64,000 nt of DNA from Eutrophocola sp964629325 (GCA_964629325.1 CAZVSC010000009.1:4157-68156); one strand, 5' to 3'; positions 9,156 to 18,026 are shown, counted from the first letter of the stretch. The notes: generated by a model from the letters alone, not told the origin. A program made the numbers and translations.

Positions 9156-9932
9156 ATGATTCCACGCAGGTTTATTTTCGCTGTTTTTTCCACGCTGCTG
9201 CTGGCCGGCGGATTCATCCAGCAGGTTTGCGCCCAGGATGACATTCCGCGTCTTGCCAGCGGCAAGCCGAACTTCAACGGTATCTGGGAATTCCCCTACG
9301 TGCCAGACATGGCGCGCAGCAACGGGCGCAACCAGTTCGGCCCGGGTGAACTGCCCTTTACGGATGCCGGCCGGCGCAATTTCGAAAGCTACAATGCCAC
9401 CGACGGCGACTACACCGGTGCCTGCCTGCCCTTCGGTCACGTGCGCTCCATGAATTCACCGAACCCGGTGCAATTTTTCCAGACCGACGATGCCTTCGCC
9501 TACCTGTTCGAAGTGAACACCTGGCACCACTCGTTCAAGATCGGCGGCCCTGACATGAGTGAGCGCCTGCCGGCGACCTGGTACGGCAACTCGCACGCTG
9601 AATGGGATGGCGACACCCTCGTGGTGACCACGAAGAAATACAACGGCAAGACCCGTCTGGATACCATCGGTCATCCGCACAGCCACAAGATCACCGTGAC
9701 TGAACGGCTCACCCTGCGCGATGCGGACACCATCAACTACGAGATCACCGTCGACGATCCGATCTACTATTCCGAGCCCTGGAGCAACCAGCGCACCTTT
9801 ACCCGCATGTCTGACGGCCTGGGCCTGCTGGAATATTCCTGCAACGAGAACAACCGGGGGTTCTGGGACGGCAGGATCCAGCTGCCGGATTACGAAAACT
9901 GGCATACTTACGACCCGGCCGATTACGACTGA
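9156..9932 (+). CDS. Secreted GDTLVV-signature protein paired with DUF6152, copy 1
   Basis: The 258-residue product starts with a signal peptide (ending near QQVCAQ). Two signatures shared with three other proteins here are visible: KPNFNGIWEF near the mature N-terminus and HAEWDGDTLVVTT in the middle, followed by ITVTERLTLRD. I know no established function; many DUF6152 neighbours carry this module. The open frame extends back to 9033, but the ATG at 9156 has GGGGG and AGGA stretches upstream and begins the signal peptide. The spacing to the DUF6152 gene suggests one transcript, ended by the hairpin at 9961. Confidence 0.82.
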   Translation: MIPRRFIFAVFSTLLLAGGFIQQVCAQDDIPRLASGKPNFNGIWEFPYVPDMARSNGRNQFGPGELPFTDAGRRNFESYNATDGDYTGACLPFGHVRSMNSPNPVQFFQTDDAFAYLFEVNTWHHSFKIGGPDMSERLPATWYGNSHAEWDGDTLVVTTKKYNGKTRLDTIGHPHSHKITVTERLTLRDADTINYEITVDDPIYYSEPWSNQRTFTRMSDGLGLLEYSCNENNRGFWDGRIQLPDYENWHTYDPADYD

Positions 9933-9960
9933 CCGTAAACTGACCGGAAAGAGTTGCAGT

Positions 9961-9993
9961 AAAACGGGAAGCTGGCGCTTCCCGTTTTTTTTT
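9961..9993. terminator. Bidirectional intrinsic terminator
   Basis: A perfect 12-bp stem (AAAACGGGAAGC / GCTTCCCGTTTT) with a TGGC loop is followed by a T-run on the plus strand. The A-run before it gives a U-tail on the minus strand. It sits between the convergent GDTLVV gene (ends 9932) and aldose epimerase gene (ends 10004) and can serve both. Confidence 0.9.
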
Positions 9994-10003
9994 GAGTGAA
10001 ACT

Positions 10004-10939
10004 TCAGGGCCCGCTGGTCAGCAGAGTTACGCCGCAGTCGAAACTGACTGTCGCCCCGGGCGCCAGTGCCACCAGGTTCTCGCCGGTATTGAAGGCGTTC
10101 ACACCGCAACTCACCGACTCCAGCGCGATGGCGCGGCGGTCAGGTGGAATGAACACCTGCATGTGACGGTATCCCCCTTCTCCTGGCGACCCCGTATCCT
10201 GCCACAAGGCGACACCGACCCGGCGCTGTTCAGACCAGAGCTGCGCCACGGCCCTGCCAGGTGCCTGCCCGCTGAGTTTAAGTGAACTGTCGATGGCCTG
10301 CTCTCCAACCCGGGAAAATTTTTCGAAATCATGGAACGGCCTGACTGCGCCTGTCGGAAGCAGTTGTGCATCCAGTACCGCCAGGTCGCACCCGGGCAAT
10401 TGGAGCGACAACTCGTCCACCTGCCCTTGCAGCGAAAAGTAGGGATGCCAGCCCACACCGACGGGTACGGCCGTGTCATGCAGGTTGTGCACGGACATGG
10501 TGATATGCAGTTCTGCCGGACTTTGCAGGCGGTACTCGACCGTGATTTCGGCCGGAAAGGGATATTCAGGCCTTGCACCATCGTAGCGGTACTGAACCGC
10601 GATGGCAGCGGTGTCCGCGCCCACCGCCTGCGAAACGATCTGCGGGGTCAGCTGGTTCAGGAAGCCGTGCAGCGCGTTTTCCCCACCCGGCGCGTTCAAC
10701 GGAAAACGGTATTCCTTGCCCTGCCAGGCATAGCGGCCTTTTGCCAGGCGGCTGGGAAATGGATAAAGCCAGGCACCGCGGTACAGGGGATTGCCCGCGG
10801 CCAGTTCCGCATCACTGCATCCGGCCAGGACATCGATGCGCTCACCGGCCTGCGTGGTGAAGCAAAGGCGCTGGCAGGCGCCGCCGTGTTCAGGCAGGAG
10901 TTCAAGCAGGCAACGCTTGTCCTGTGGGGAAAGGATCAA
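10004..10939 (-). CDS. Aldose 1-epimerase (galactose mutarotase family)
   Basis: This 311-residue cytoplasmic protein carries the mutarotase-family marks: PFPSRLAKGRY near residue 62, NALHGFLN (His near 92), the catalytic-type VGWHPYFSL near 161, and a C-terminal GVNAFNTGENLVALAPG. The family interconverts alpha and beta anomers of hexoses or acts on phosphorylated relatives. No ATG is available before the conserved region, and an in-frame stop lies shortly upstream, so a TTG start at 10939 is assigned. It follows the DUF6152-fusion gene by 38 bases and may share its transcript. Confidence 0.85.
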   Translation of the reverse strand: MILSPQDKRCLLELLPEHGGACQRLCFTTQAGERIDVLAGCSDAELAAGNPLYRGAWLYPFPSRLAKGRYAWQGKEYRFPLNAPGGENALHGFLNQLTPQIVSQAVGADTAAIAVQYRYDGARPEYPFPAEITVEYRLQSPAELHITMSVHNLHDTAVPVGVGWHPYFSLQGQVDELSLQLPGCDLAVLDAQLLPTGAVRPFHDFEKFSRVGEQAIDSSLKLSGQAPGRAVAQLWSEQRRVGVALWQDTGSPGEGGYRHMQVFIPPDRRAIALESVSCGVNAFNTGENLVALAPGATVSFDCGVTLLTSGP

Positions 10940-10977
10940 CGGGAAGCCGTTTCAGCAATCACGCAAAGGCGCCGCTT

Positions 10978-12102
10978 TCACTCGAGCGCTTCGGTGTACT
11001 CGAAAGCCAGTTCCTTGCACTGGTCGACGGCGAAAGGTGCATCGGCAAGCAGCACGATATCGTTGCCTGCATAGGTATCCTCAAAATACACCGGGTCCTC
11101 GGCCTCGAATTCCCGGTTCAGCTCCAGCCGGCCCAGGCTGTCGGTATCGAGACTGAAGCGCTCGACCACGTGCAGCTGGCTGCTGTTGGGTACGTTGCCC
11201 GCGATGCGCCCGGGCAGGAAACCGATAGTATCGACCACCAGGGTATCGCCATCCCAGCGGCCGATGGAATGTCCGCCCCTGCTTAGCTCATAATAACCGG
11301 GATGGCTGTCCATGTTCATGTGAATGGTGCGCACCAGGTCGCGACCGTACTCGATGGTGATGGTGTCGCCGGCCTGGGTAATGCGATTGATCGGCCCGTC
11401 AAATACCCAGTCAAACAGGATGCTGGTGATCCCGCAGGCGATGCGGGGGGTTTCCTCGACCGGCTGGGCGCGCAGCACGGCCTCGCGCGCCTTGCCGAGC
11501 GTGGTCAGCGTGACCGGCCTTGGGCCCCAGCCGGAAGGCTGCGCATCGGCCGGATCCAGGGTGCCCGCCATGATGCCTTCCACCATGCTTTTCGGGACAA
11601 GCCCGGCACTGGTGCCATCGGGTTTGTTGGTAATCAGGTATTGCTCCTGCGCCCATTCGCCGCTGATGTTCGGTTCGCCGCTGGACAGCCGCGCCGGCCG
11701 CTCTTCCTGCGGTGCCAGCACCTCACTCAACTGCTGGTAACGTTCCAGTGCCGGTCCGTCCCCAATGGCCATGGTTTCCACGTAACAGGACGTGGGATCG
11801 TCCCGATGGGGACGGCCCGTGATATCGATGTTGACCCCCGGCACGAACATCTCCGGCGACCAGCCGGAACGCCGCAGCACGGTGGCTGCCCGCATTTCAC
11901 ACCCCATCTTGCGGATACTGCCGTCATCGAGCACCACATCGAACAGCACGTAGGAATGGGGATTCACGAACTCGAGATCGGTGAGCGTGCCGTGCAGCTC
12001 GATATTGCCATTCATGTCGAAACGGCCGAACCCGTGATGCGCCATCGCCGGTATGGCCGTCATGGCCATGATCACCGGAATCAATCCTGACGAAATTTTC
12101 AT
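10978..12102 (-). CDS. DUF6152-GDTLVV fusion protein, exported
   Basis: This 374-residue protein joins the two modules that are separate genes elsewhere in the window. After a signal peptide ending AMA, the mature protein starts His22-His23-Gly. The DUF6152 half (to about 125) has LEFVNPH, CEMRAATVLRRSGW and a later SCYVE cysteine. The second half has EPNISGEWAQ near 144 and GRWDGDTLVVDTIGF near 283, then VVERFSL. Neither half has a known reaction. The fusion suggests that the two modules act together in the periplasm. An aldose epimerase follows downstream. Confidence 0.88.
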   Translation of the reverse strand: MKISSGLIPVIMAMTAIPAMAHHGFGRFDMNGNIELHGTLTDLEFVNPHSYVLFDVVLDDGSIRKMGCEMRAATVLRRSGWSPEMFVPGVNIDITGRPHRDDPTSCYVETMAIGDGPALERYQQLSEVLAPQEERPARLSSGEPNISGEWAQEQYLITNKPDGTSAGLVPKSMVEGIMAGTLDPADAQPSGWGPRPVTLTTLGKAREAVLRAQPVEETPRIACGITSILFDWVFDGPINRITQAGDTITIEYGRDLVRTIHMNMDSHPGYYELSRGGHSIGRWDGDTLVVDTIGFLPGRIAGNVPNSSQLHVVERFSLDTDSLGRLELNREFEAEDPVYFEDTYAGNDIVLLADAPFAVDQCKELAFEYTEALE

Positions 12103-12140
12103 ATCCCCATCCTGCTTGTCGTTATGGTCCTGTCAATCGC

Positions 12141-12824
12141 TTAATCAGTGGCGAAGCAATAGAGCAAGCCCGCACCGCCCACCTGCACCAGGTTGGCCTG
12201 CGTGCAGCCGGGGGTACCGTGCGAAGAGTTCCAGGGTGAACCCGGATCGCTGAATGAATAGCGGTCGCCATGTCCCACCCAGGCCCTGCCTTCGGTGCCG
12301 CTCGTCCAGTTGTTGCAGGTGTAATCCTCACCCGCCGGGAACGCGGTGCCGTCCAGCCGGGAGCCGGTGAGGATGTCATGTTCGGTGAAATCCGGGTTGC
12401 CGTCTATGCGCGAGGCGAACTGGTGGCCGTTCTCATCCCGGGAATGCATCCAGTTGAAGTTGGAATTGTCGTAATGCAGGTTTTCCACGCTGGTGGCCAT
12501 GACCACGCCCTTGGCATTGGCCCATGGGCCCGAACCGATCCGGTCCCTGGCATTGACCGCGTTCGGTCCCTGGGTACTCAGGTATGCTGCCCAGGTCCGG
12601 TGGCCGGCACCGGCTTCCGTGGCCAGAGCCTGGCAATGGGCATCGGCCCCGGCCAGCCCCCCGAGGTTGCCGCCGTTGCCGATACCCCGACTGGTGACAA
12701 AAAAGCCCATTTCCGGGCGCTCGGCAGTGGCATCCGGCTGGGCGGCATAGCCCTGCCCTGTCAGCATGCCAAATGTGGTGATAAGCGTTGTGACGATCAG
12801 TGATGCGGCGCTTTTGATTTTCAT
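12141..12824 (-). CDS. DUF1554-like secreted protein
   Basis: The 227-residue product has a signal peptide ending near GYAAQ (residue 28). The rest looks like DUF1554: MGFFVTS, GNLGGLAGADAHCQALA, WAAYLST, and a C-terminal region with paired cysteines (TCNNW, GCTQ, LLYCF) reminiscent of C-type-lectin-like folds. DUF1554 proteins are secreted or surface proteins whose ligand is unknown. It lies 38 bases upstream of the DUF6152 fusion gene, so co-transcription is possible. The start at 12824 coincides with the signal peptide. Confidence 0.78.
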   Translation of the reverse strand: MKIKSAASLIVTTLITTFGMLTGQGYAAQPDATAERPEMGFFVTSRGIGNGGNLGGLAGADAHCQALATEAGAGHRTWAAYLSTQGPNAVNARDRIGSGPWANAKGVVMATSVENLHYDNSNFNWMHSRDENGHQFASRIDGNPDFTEHDILTGSRLDGTAFPAGEDYTCNNWTSGTEGRAWVGHGDRYSFSDPGSPWNSSHGTPGCTQANLVQVGGAGLLYCFATD

Positions 12825-13036
12825 TTTTCTTCCCCCGTGTTATTCAAAGCGAACCCAATAATCGCGCATTCACCAGACCCGCACAAGGCCTGGCACGGAC
12901 TGCCGCACGGCCGCGATTTCATGGAATTCTGCCGGCCAGTTCAAAGACTTCTTTACCACACACGCCTATTCTCCCTATACTTTTTTACATGCCTGACCGT
13001 GGTTGACGACCACATCCTTATGCAAGGAGTAGCGCA

Positions 13037-13912
13037 ATGTGTGACGAACATACCCTGAAAGACTGGGAAGAATACCTGAAGAACAAGCCGGTCTCCCGGC
13101 GCAAATTCACCAGGCTGACCGCCGGTGCCGGCCTTGCCGCCGCCTTTCCGGGCATGGCAACAGCGCAGCGACTGACTTCCGGTGCCGTCGATGTCCTGAC
13201 GCCCGATGGCATCGCGGACTGCTACATGTCGCATCCACCCAGCGGTTCCTACCCGGCCGTGCTCATCTGGCCTGATGTGCTGGGACTGCGCCCCGCGTTC
13301 ATGGACATGGGACGCCGCCTGGCCGGGTACGGGTATACCGTGCTGGTCGCCAACCCTTACTACCGGGATGCCAAGGCCCCGGTTGTGAAAGCCGGCGCTT
13401 CCTTCAGTGACCAGGCTGTTCGCGATACCGTGATCCCGCTGGCCAACAAACTGTCCCCCGAAACCCATTTTACCGACGCCCGCGCCTTCATCGATTTCCT
13501 CGAACGCCACGACGCCGTTGCCCATGACCGCAAGATGGCCACTATTGGTTACTGCATGGGCGGCCCTATGGTCATGCGCACCGCTGCGGCCAGACCGGAC
13601 GTCATTGGCGCGGCAGCCAGCTTCCATGGCGGCGGCCTGGCAACGACTGCCGACAACAGTCCACACCTGCTCATTCCTGATATGAAAGCCGATTTCCTGG
13701 TCGCGATCGCGGAAAACGATGACATGTCCGACCCGCAGGCGAAGACTACGCTGCGGGACTCTTTCCAGGCCGCCGGCCTGAATGCGGAAATTGAAGTCTA
13801 TGATGGCGCCCAGCACGGCTGGACGGTGTTTGATTCAACGGTCTATGACCAGGACCTGGCTGAACGGGCCTGGAACAGGCTGCTTGCCCTGCTGAAAGAG
13901 GCGACTGCCTAA
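13037..13912 (+). CDS. Dienelactone hydrolase family protein, Tat-exported
   Basis: This 291-residue alpha/beta hydrolase has the nucleophile elbow GYCMGG with Cys173, an acid in ENDDMSD (228-229) and His260 (AQHGW), which is the Cys-Asp-His triad of dienelactone hydrolases. That family opens the lactone ring in chlorocatechol and related ortho-cleavage routes; the substrate here is unknown. The N-terminus (VSRRKFTRLTAGAGLAAAF, residues 19-37) is a twin-arginine signal, so the enzyme is probably periplasmic, unlike classic cytoplasmic forms. AAGGAG lies upstream of the ATG. It stands alone on the plus strand. Confidence 0.9.
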   Translation: MCDEHTLKDWEEYLKNKPVSRRKFTRLTAGAGLAAAFPGMATAQRLTSGAVDVLTPDGIADCYMSHPPSGSYPAVLIWPDVLGLRPAFMDMGRRLAGYGYTVLVANPYYRDAKAPVVKAGASFSDQAVRDTVIPLANKLSPETHFTDARAFIDFLERHDAVAHDRKMATIGYCMGGPMVMRTAAARPDVIGAAASFHGGGLATTADNSPHLLIPDMKADFLVAIAENDDMSDPQAKTTLRDSFQAAGLNAEIEVYDGAQHGWTVFDSTVYDQDLAERAWNRLLALLKEATA

Positions 13913-13934
13913 GCAAGCGTCGTAACAAAACGAC

Positions 13935-13976
13935 GTTAGCCGTTAAAAGTTAGCCGTTAAAAGTTAGCCGTTAAAA
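13935..13976. repeat. Three perfect tandem copies of a 14-bp unit
   Basis: GTTAGCCGTTAAAA occurs three times head to tail at 13935, 13949 and 13963, between the convergent dienelactone hydrolase (ends 13912) and DUF6152 (ends 13991) genes. A short CGTCGT/ACGACG inverted repeat precedes it. It may be slippage-prone or part of a weak terminator. Confidence 0.95.
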
Positions 13977-13990
13977 ATAGTCGCTGGTGA

Positions 13991-14377
13991 CTAGTTGCCG
14001 GCGCTGGCCCAGAGCGTCTCGCCCGTTTCGGTACGGGTGACCGAAGACGCGTTGGCGGTGCTGGACCCGTCGCGCGAGCCGTAACCGGTGATCGTCAGCA
14101 CATCCCCCGCCTTTACTGTCTGCGGCGTCATGCCACTGCGCACCAGGGTATTCACACCCAGCATTTCCACGGCCCAATGCACCACCTTCCCCTGTTCGTC
14201 CTCCACCGCCAGGTGCAGCCAGGCGTGCGGATTGGTCCACTCAACCTCGGTGATGGCACCGGTTATTTCTACCGGCCGGCCGACATCGAATTCCGCTGAA
14301 AAGGAATGGTGTGCCCAGGCCGCTGCCGAACCCAGCAAGGCCAGCATCGCGGTAACTACGGAAAAGATAATACGCAT
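13991..14377 (-). CDS. DUF6152 family exported protein, copy 2
   Basis: The 128-residue protein has a signal peptide ending AAAWA; the predicted mature protein starts His23-His24-Ser. The core ITEVEWTNPH is nearly identical to copy 1, followed by VEMLGVNTLVRSGM. The two cysteines of copies 1 and 3 are absent. Its function is unknown. It is divergent from the GDTLVV protein at 14514, about 135 bases away, so this pair is head to head rather than in one operon. Confidence 0.9.
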   Translation of the reverse strand: MRIIFSVVTAMLALLGSAAAWAHHSFSAEFDVGRPVEITGAITEVEWTNPHAWLHLAVEDEQGKVVHWAVEMLGVNTLVRSGMTPQTVKAGDVLTITGYGSRDGSSTANASSVTRTETGETLWASAGN

Positions 14378-14499
14378 TTTGGATTCTCCCTGAACCTGTG
14401 TGTGCCAGGCTGGAGCGTATGATATACACTACGCGCCTGCAGGAAAATCATAATCGACACCAACAACAGCCTGCCGCAGGCCTCGAGCAAGCCATACCA

Positions 14500-14509
14500 G
14501 GGGGGGGGG
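14500..14509 (+). repeat. G10 homopolymer overlapping the ribosome-binding site
   Basis: Ten consecutive G residues are followed by ACCC and the ATG of the GDTLVV-type gene at 14514. The tract covers the place of the Shine-Dalgarno sequence. Such tracts are prone to slippage in replication and to sequencing error. Confidence 0.9.
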
Positions 14510-14513
14510 ACCC

Positions 14514-15593
14514 ATGCCACGTTATTCGACTCTATGCATTCTGCTGCTCACAACAGCGCCGCTTCAAGCCCAGTGGTTTGACTGGGAGACCCCGGGAATA
14601 CCGCGCACACCCGAAGGCCGCGTGGACATGAACGCCCCGGTACCGCGCACCCCGGATGGCCATCCGGATTTCACCGGCAACTGGGTGCCCACCGATGCCC
14701 GCGGCTCACTGTTCGACCTGGAAAATTACCAGGGCTGGGCACTGGAAGTCATGGCCGAGCAGGAGCGCACCTTCTACGTCAATGACCCGCGTTTCAACTG
14801 CCTGCCTGACGGCCCTTCCTCCTACCTGGCCGGACCTTCCGTCGGCGGCTCGCGGCAGATCGTGCAGACCCCGACTTACATCGCCGTACTCAATCCCGAC
14901 ATGACCTACCGCCAGATCCACATGGACGGTCGGCCGCCGGTGGACGAAGCCATCCTGCCCTCCTGGCTGGGCTATTCCGCAGGACACTGGGAAGGCGATA
15001 CGCTGGTGGTGGAAAGCGCCGGTTTCAACGACAAGACCTGGCTCACCCGCGAGGGTTTGCCGCACACCGACCAGTTGCGCATCACTGAACGCTACCGGCG
15101 TCTGGATTTCGGTCGTGCCGAGCTGGAAATTTCGTATGCAGATCCGGGTACGCTGATCAGGCCGGTACAGGTCATGGTTGACCTGGGATTCCGTGACAGC
15201 AACCACACGCTGGAGGTTGTCTGCAACGAATCTGAAACCGCACAGCGCCACTACACTGGCGAGATATCCCAAGCCGAGCAAAAGGTCGTTGAAATCCCCG
15301 AGTCCGTGCTTGCCACTTATGTCGGCACCTACCAGGGTATATGGTTGGGCAACCGCATCACCGCGGAAGTAACACTTGAGAACGGCCAGCTCTACCTGAC
15401 CCGCACGCCGCGCTATTCCGATACCGGCGGCAACACCGATTCGGCCACCTCACTGCTGGTGCCGCAATCGGAGAATGCCTTCGACAGCAGCTTCGGCCTG
15501 GGCTGGGTATTCAACAAGGATGCCGATGGCGAGATCGAATCCGTGTCCGAGGTTCACGTCTCCGGCGCCTGGCCGTTCCGCAAGGTCGAGTAG
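14514..15593 (+). CDS. Secreted GDTLVV-signature protein paired with DUF6152, copy 2
   Basis: This 359-residue protein has a short signal peptide (ending PLQAQ, about residue 20). The mature N-terminus contains HPDFTGNWVP. A central block reads GHWEGDTLVVESAGFNDKTWL, followed by LRITERYRR, matching the other three members. The last 100 residues (from VATYVGTYQG-like sequence at about residue 263) look like a separate beta-rich domain. No reaction is known. It is transcribed away from the DUF6152 gene at 13991, and its ribosome-binding site lies in a G10 tract. A flavin monooxygenase gene follows 12 bases later and is probably co-transcribed. Confidence 0.85.
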   Translation: MPRYSTLCILLLTTAPLQAQWFDWETPGIPRTPEGRVDMNAPVPRTPDGHPDFTGNWVPTDARGSLFDLENYQGWALEVMAEQERTFYVNDPRFNCLPDGPSSYLAGPSVGGSRQIVQTPTYIAVLNPDMTYRQIHMDGRPPVDEAILPSWLGYSAGHWEGDTLVVESAGFNDKTWLTREGLPHTDQLRITERYRRLDFGRAELEISYADPGTLIRPVQVMVDLGFRDSNHTLEVVCNESETAQRHYTGEISQAEQKVVEIPESVLATYVGTYQGIWLGNRITAEVTLENGQLYLTRTPRYSDTGGNTDSATSLLVPQSENAFDSSFGLGWVFNKDADGEIESVSEVHVSGAWPFRKVE

Positions 15594-15605
15594 CCAGGCA
15601 ATACC

Positions 15606-16886
15606 ATGCAGCACCCCGTTCTCATCGCCGGTGGCGGTATCGGCGGCCTCGGCCTTGCACTGACCCTGCACGGCATCGGGGTACCCTGTATCGTTCTTGA
15701 ATCCGTTTCCGAACTGAAACCACTGGGTGTGGGTATCAACCTGCAGCCGAATGCCGTGCGTGAACTTTACGAACTCGGTTTTGGTGCGGAGCAACTTGAC
15801 CGCATTGGCATCCAGACCCGTGAATGGGCGCTGGTCGGCCTCAACGGCAAGGATGTGTACTCGGAACCGCGGGGCCTGCTCGCCGGCTACAAGTGGCCCC
15901 AGTACTCGGTGCATCGCGGTGAACTGCAGATGATGTTGTACCGGGCCGCCATCGAACGGCTTGGCAGTGATGCCATCCGGACAGGCCAGCGTGTCACCGG
16001 TTATCGCAATACCGATGACGGCGTCATCGTAAAGGTGGAATCGCATTCGGGTGAACTTGCCGAACTGCGGGGTTCACTGCTGGTGGCGGCCGACGGCCTG
16101 CACTCGGCCGTGCGTGCGCAGATGTACCCCGAACAGCCCCCGATACAGTGGGGCGGCGCCATCATGTGGCGCGGTGTAACCAGGGGCAAACCGATTCGCA
16201 CAGGCGCATCCTTCGTCGGCTTCGGTACGCATCACCACCGGGTCGTGTTCTACCCGATCTCGCAGCCTGATCCTGATACGGGCCTGGCCGACATCAACTG
16301 GATCGCCGAGATCACCGTCGACAATACCGGCGGCTGGCAGCATGGCGACTGGAACAAGCAAGTAAAGCATGCGGCGTTCATGCATCATTTCGAGGACTGG
16401 CAGCAGGACTGGATCGATGTGCCGGCCATGCTGCTGGGCGCCGAGGATGTTTACGAATACCCAATGATCGACCGCGACCCCATTCCGACCTGGGTGGACG
16501 GCAACGTGGCATTGCTGGGCGACGCCGCCCATGTCATGTACCCAACCGGCTCCAACGGCGCCTCCCAGGCCATCATCGACGCACGCATCCTGGGAGCCTG
16601 CATGGTCGAGCACGGCGTGTCACGAGCGGCGCTGAAGGTTTACGATGAAAAGCTGTGCAGGGATATCGGTGCCGTGGTACTGCGCAACCGTGGCGCGGGA
16701 CCCTTCGGCCTGCTGAACTTGCTGGATGATCGTTGCGGCGGCATCTTCGACAACATAGACGACGTCATTCCCGAGGCGGAGCGCAACGAATTCATGCAGG
16801 TCTACAAGAACGCCGCCGGCTTTGCCATCGAAACGCTCAATTGTGCACCCCCCATCATTCCGGCGGATGCGCGAGCACCGGGCTAG
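15606..16886 (+). CDS. FAD-dependent aromatic monooxygenase (PhzS-like group)
   Basis: This 426-residue cytoplasmic protein has the FAD-binding GGGIGG (residues 9-14), a LESVSELKPLGVGINLQPNA stretch typical of salicylate hydroxylase and PhzS-type enzymes, and the second FAD motif GDAAHVMYPTGSNGA (305-319). These enzymes hydroxylate aromatic or phenazine-like rings with NAD(P)H and oxygen. The substrate cannot be assigned. The gene follows the secreted GDTLVV protein by 12 bases, and its end overlaps the convergent methyltransferase gene by 4 bases. Confidence 0.88.
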   Translation: MQHPVLIAGGGIGGLGLALTLHGIGVPCIVLESVSELKPLGVGINLQPNAVRELYELGFGAEQLDRIGIQTREWALVGLNGKDVYSEPRGLLAGYKWPQYSVHRGELQMMLYRAAIERLGSDAIRTGQRVTGYRNTDDGVIVKVESHSGELAELRGSLLVAADGLHSAVRAQMYPEQPPIQWGGAIMWRGVTRGKPIRTGASFVGFGTHHHRVVFYPISQPDPDTGLADINWIAEITVDNTGGWQHGDWNKQVKHAAFMHHFEDWQQDWIDVPAMLLGAEDVYEYPMIDRDPIPTWVDGNVALLGDAAHVMYPTGSNGASQAIIDARILGACMVEHGVSRAALKVYDEKLCRDIGAVVLRNRGAGPFGLLNLLDDRCGGIFDNIDDVIPEAERNEFMQVYKNAAGFAIETLNCAPPIIPADARAPG

Positions 16887-17536
16887 CCGCGCGCATACCG
16901 CAATATCTGCCCCTTGTACGGGCTCTCCAGGAAAGCCGTCGACTGCGGCCTGCTCTGGCTGTGTGAATAGCCAAGGCTCAGCATCTTCTTGCTGAAGCGC
17001 GCATGCTGGCTCCTACCCGGGTCCACCAGAATTATTTCGCATGTTGGTCTGGCATGCCTGTCGATGAAACCGGATACCTGTTCCACATGATCCTGCTCGT
17101 AAAGAATGTCACTGCCAACCAGCAGGTCGAACCTCCCCATTCGGCAATCATCATGCTTCCAGTCTGCACGAAAGAATGGAATGGTTTTCTCACCATTCAG
17201 GGTTGTATTGAATCTCAGGAATGATTCCGCCCGCGGATGATAATCGGAGGCTGTGATGTCAGCATGGCGATGGTTCAGCACCATGCTGGGCAATCCGATC
17301 CCACACCCCACTTCCAGCACGCGTTTTCCGGCAACATCGTAGTCTGCCATCAGGTGCGCCAGTACCTCGGAGGATGACCAGATCACCCCGAAGTGGGACC
17401 AACTTGCGGAATTGATTTCCAGTTTTGCCGCTTCACCATCACCGTCAAAGAACTGCTGCCTGTCGCGGAGAGTGCGTACATGTATGTCATGCTGACCAAA
17501 GTCATGGGTGTGAAAACGATAACGCAAGTCTGGCAT
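16883..17536 (-). CDS. Class I SAM-dependent methyltransferase (METTL21-like)
   Basis: The 217-residue protein has SAM motif I VLEVGCGIGLPSMVL in its first half, an acidic TASDYHPRA loop and a FDLLVGSDILYEQDHVE block (post-motif II). This resembles the METTL21/lysine methyltransferase type. The target is unknown. The frame is open far upstream, but the ATG at 17536 begins the conserved region; the upstream part overlaps ybiI in another frame and is not credible. It ends inside the stop region of the convergent monooxygenase gene. Confidence 0.78.
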   Translation of the reverse strand: MPDLRYRFHTHDFGQHDIHVRTLRDRQQFFDGDGEAAKLEINSASWSHFGVIWSSSEVLAHLMADYDVAGKRVLEVGCGIGLPSMVLNHRHADITASDYHPRAESFLRFNTTLNGEKTIPFFRADWKHDDCRMGRFDLLVGSDILYEQDHVEQVSGFIDRHARPTCEIILVDPGRSQHARFSKKMLSLGYSHSQSRPQSTAFLESPYKGQILRYARG

Positions 17537-17612
17537 GAAATTGCCTGGTGTGGGATAGGGAGGAACAGTCAGGGTACGTGGATTGCCTGCAAAGGGCAAA
17601 ACAATACGTCTT

Positions 17613-17879
17613 TCAGCGCAGCTGGCTGTCCTTGCTGCCGCGGCGGTTGATGGAGGAGGTATAAGCATCATCCTCGTCATGAGCCGACTGGCATTGCACG
17701 CACAGGCGTACACCGGGCACCGCAATGCGCCGGGCTTCCGGAATCTTCGCAGCGCATTCCTCGCAGTGTTTCAGGCTCTCGCCTTTGGCAAGACTGCTGC
17801 GCGCGCGCTTCACCGCGTCCTCGATGCTGGCATCGATCTGATCCTGTACGGCCCCGTCGCGGGACCAGCCACCGGCCAT
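17613..17879 (-). CDS. ybiI: DksA/TraR family C4 zinc-finger protein YbiI
   Basis: The 88-residue protein matches YbiI closely: an N-terminal MAGGW stretch, the zinc finger CEEC (about residues 39-42) with RLCVQC (58-63), and the conserved tail NRRGSKDSQLR. DksA/TraR proteins bind RNA polymerase in its secondary channel; the YbiI role is not well defined. The gene lies 76 bases upstream of the methyltransferase on the same strand and may be transcribed with it. It is the clearest gammaproteobacterial marker in the window. Confidence 0.93.
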   Translation of the reverse strand: MAGGWSRDGAVQDQIDASIEDAVKRARSSLAKGESLKHCEECAAKIPEARRIAVPGVRLCVQCQSAHDEDDAYTSSINRRGSKDSQLR

Positions 17880-17944
17880 TACCTGCCTCCCTGATAACTA
17901 TCGTGCCTATTGTATGCAGTGTCAGGCCAATCCGAAAAGACAAA

Positions 17945-17976
17945 AAAAACGGCGGCATTTTCATGCCGCCGTTTTT
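17945..17976 (-). terminator. Intrinsic terminator of katG
   Basis: A perfect 14-bp stem (plus strand AAAAACGGCGGCAT / ATGCCGCCGTTTTT) with a 4-base loop. Read on the minus strand it ends in a run of eight T. It lies 50 bases after the katG stop and before ybiI. Confidence 0.9.
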
Positions 17977-18026
17977 CGTGGGCAACGGGTACTGCTACCG
18001 CCCGCGTCCTACTCCCACTCTTGCAA

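Noticed and set aside
13935..13976. CRISPR array
   Set aside because: The units are 14 bp with no spacers between them.
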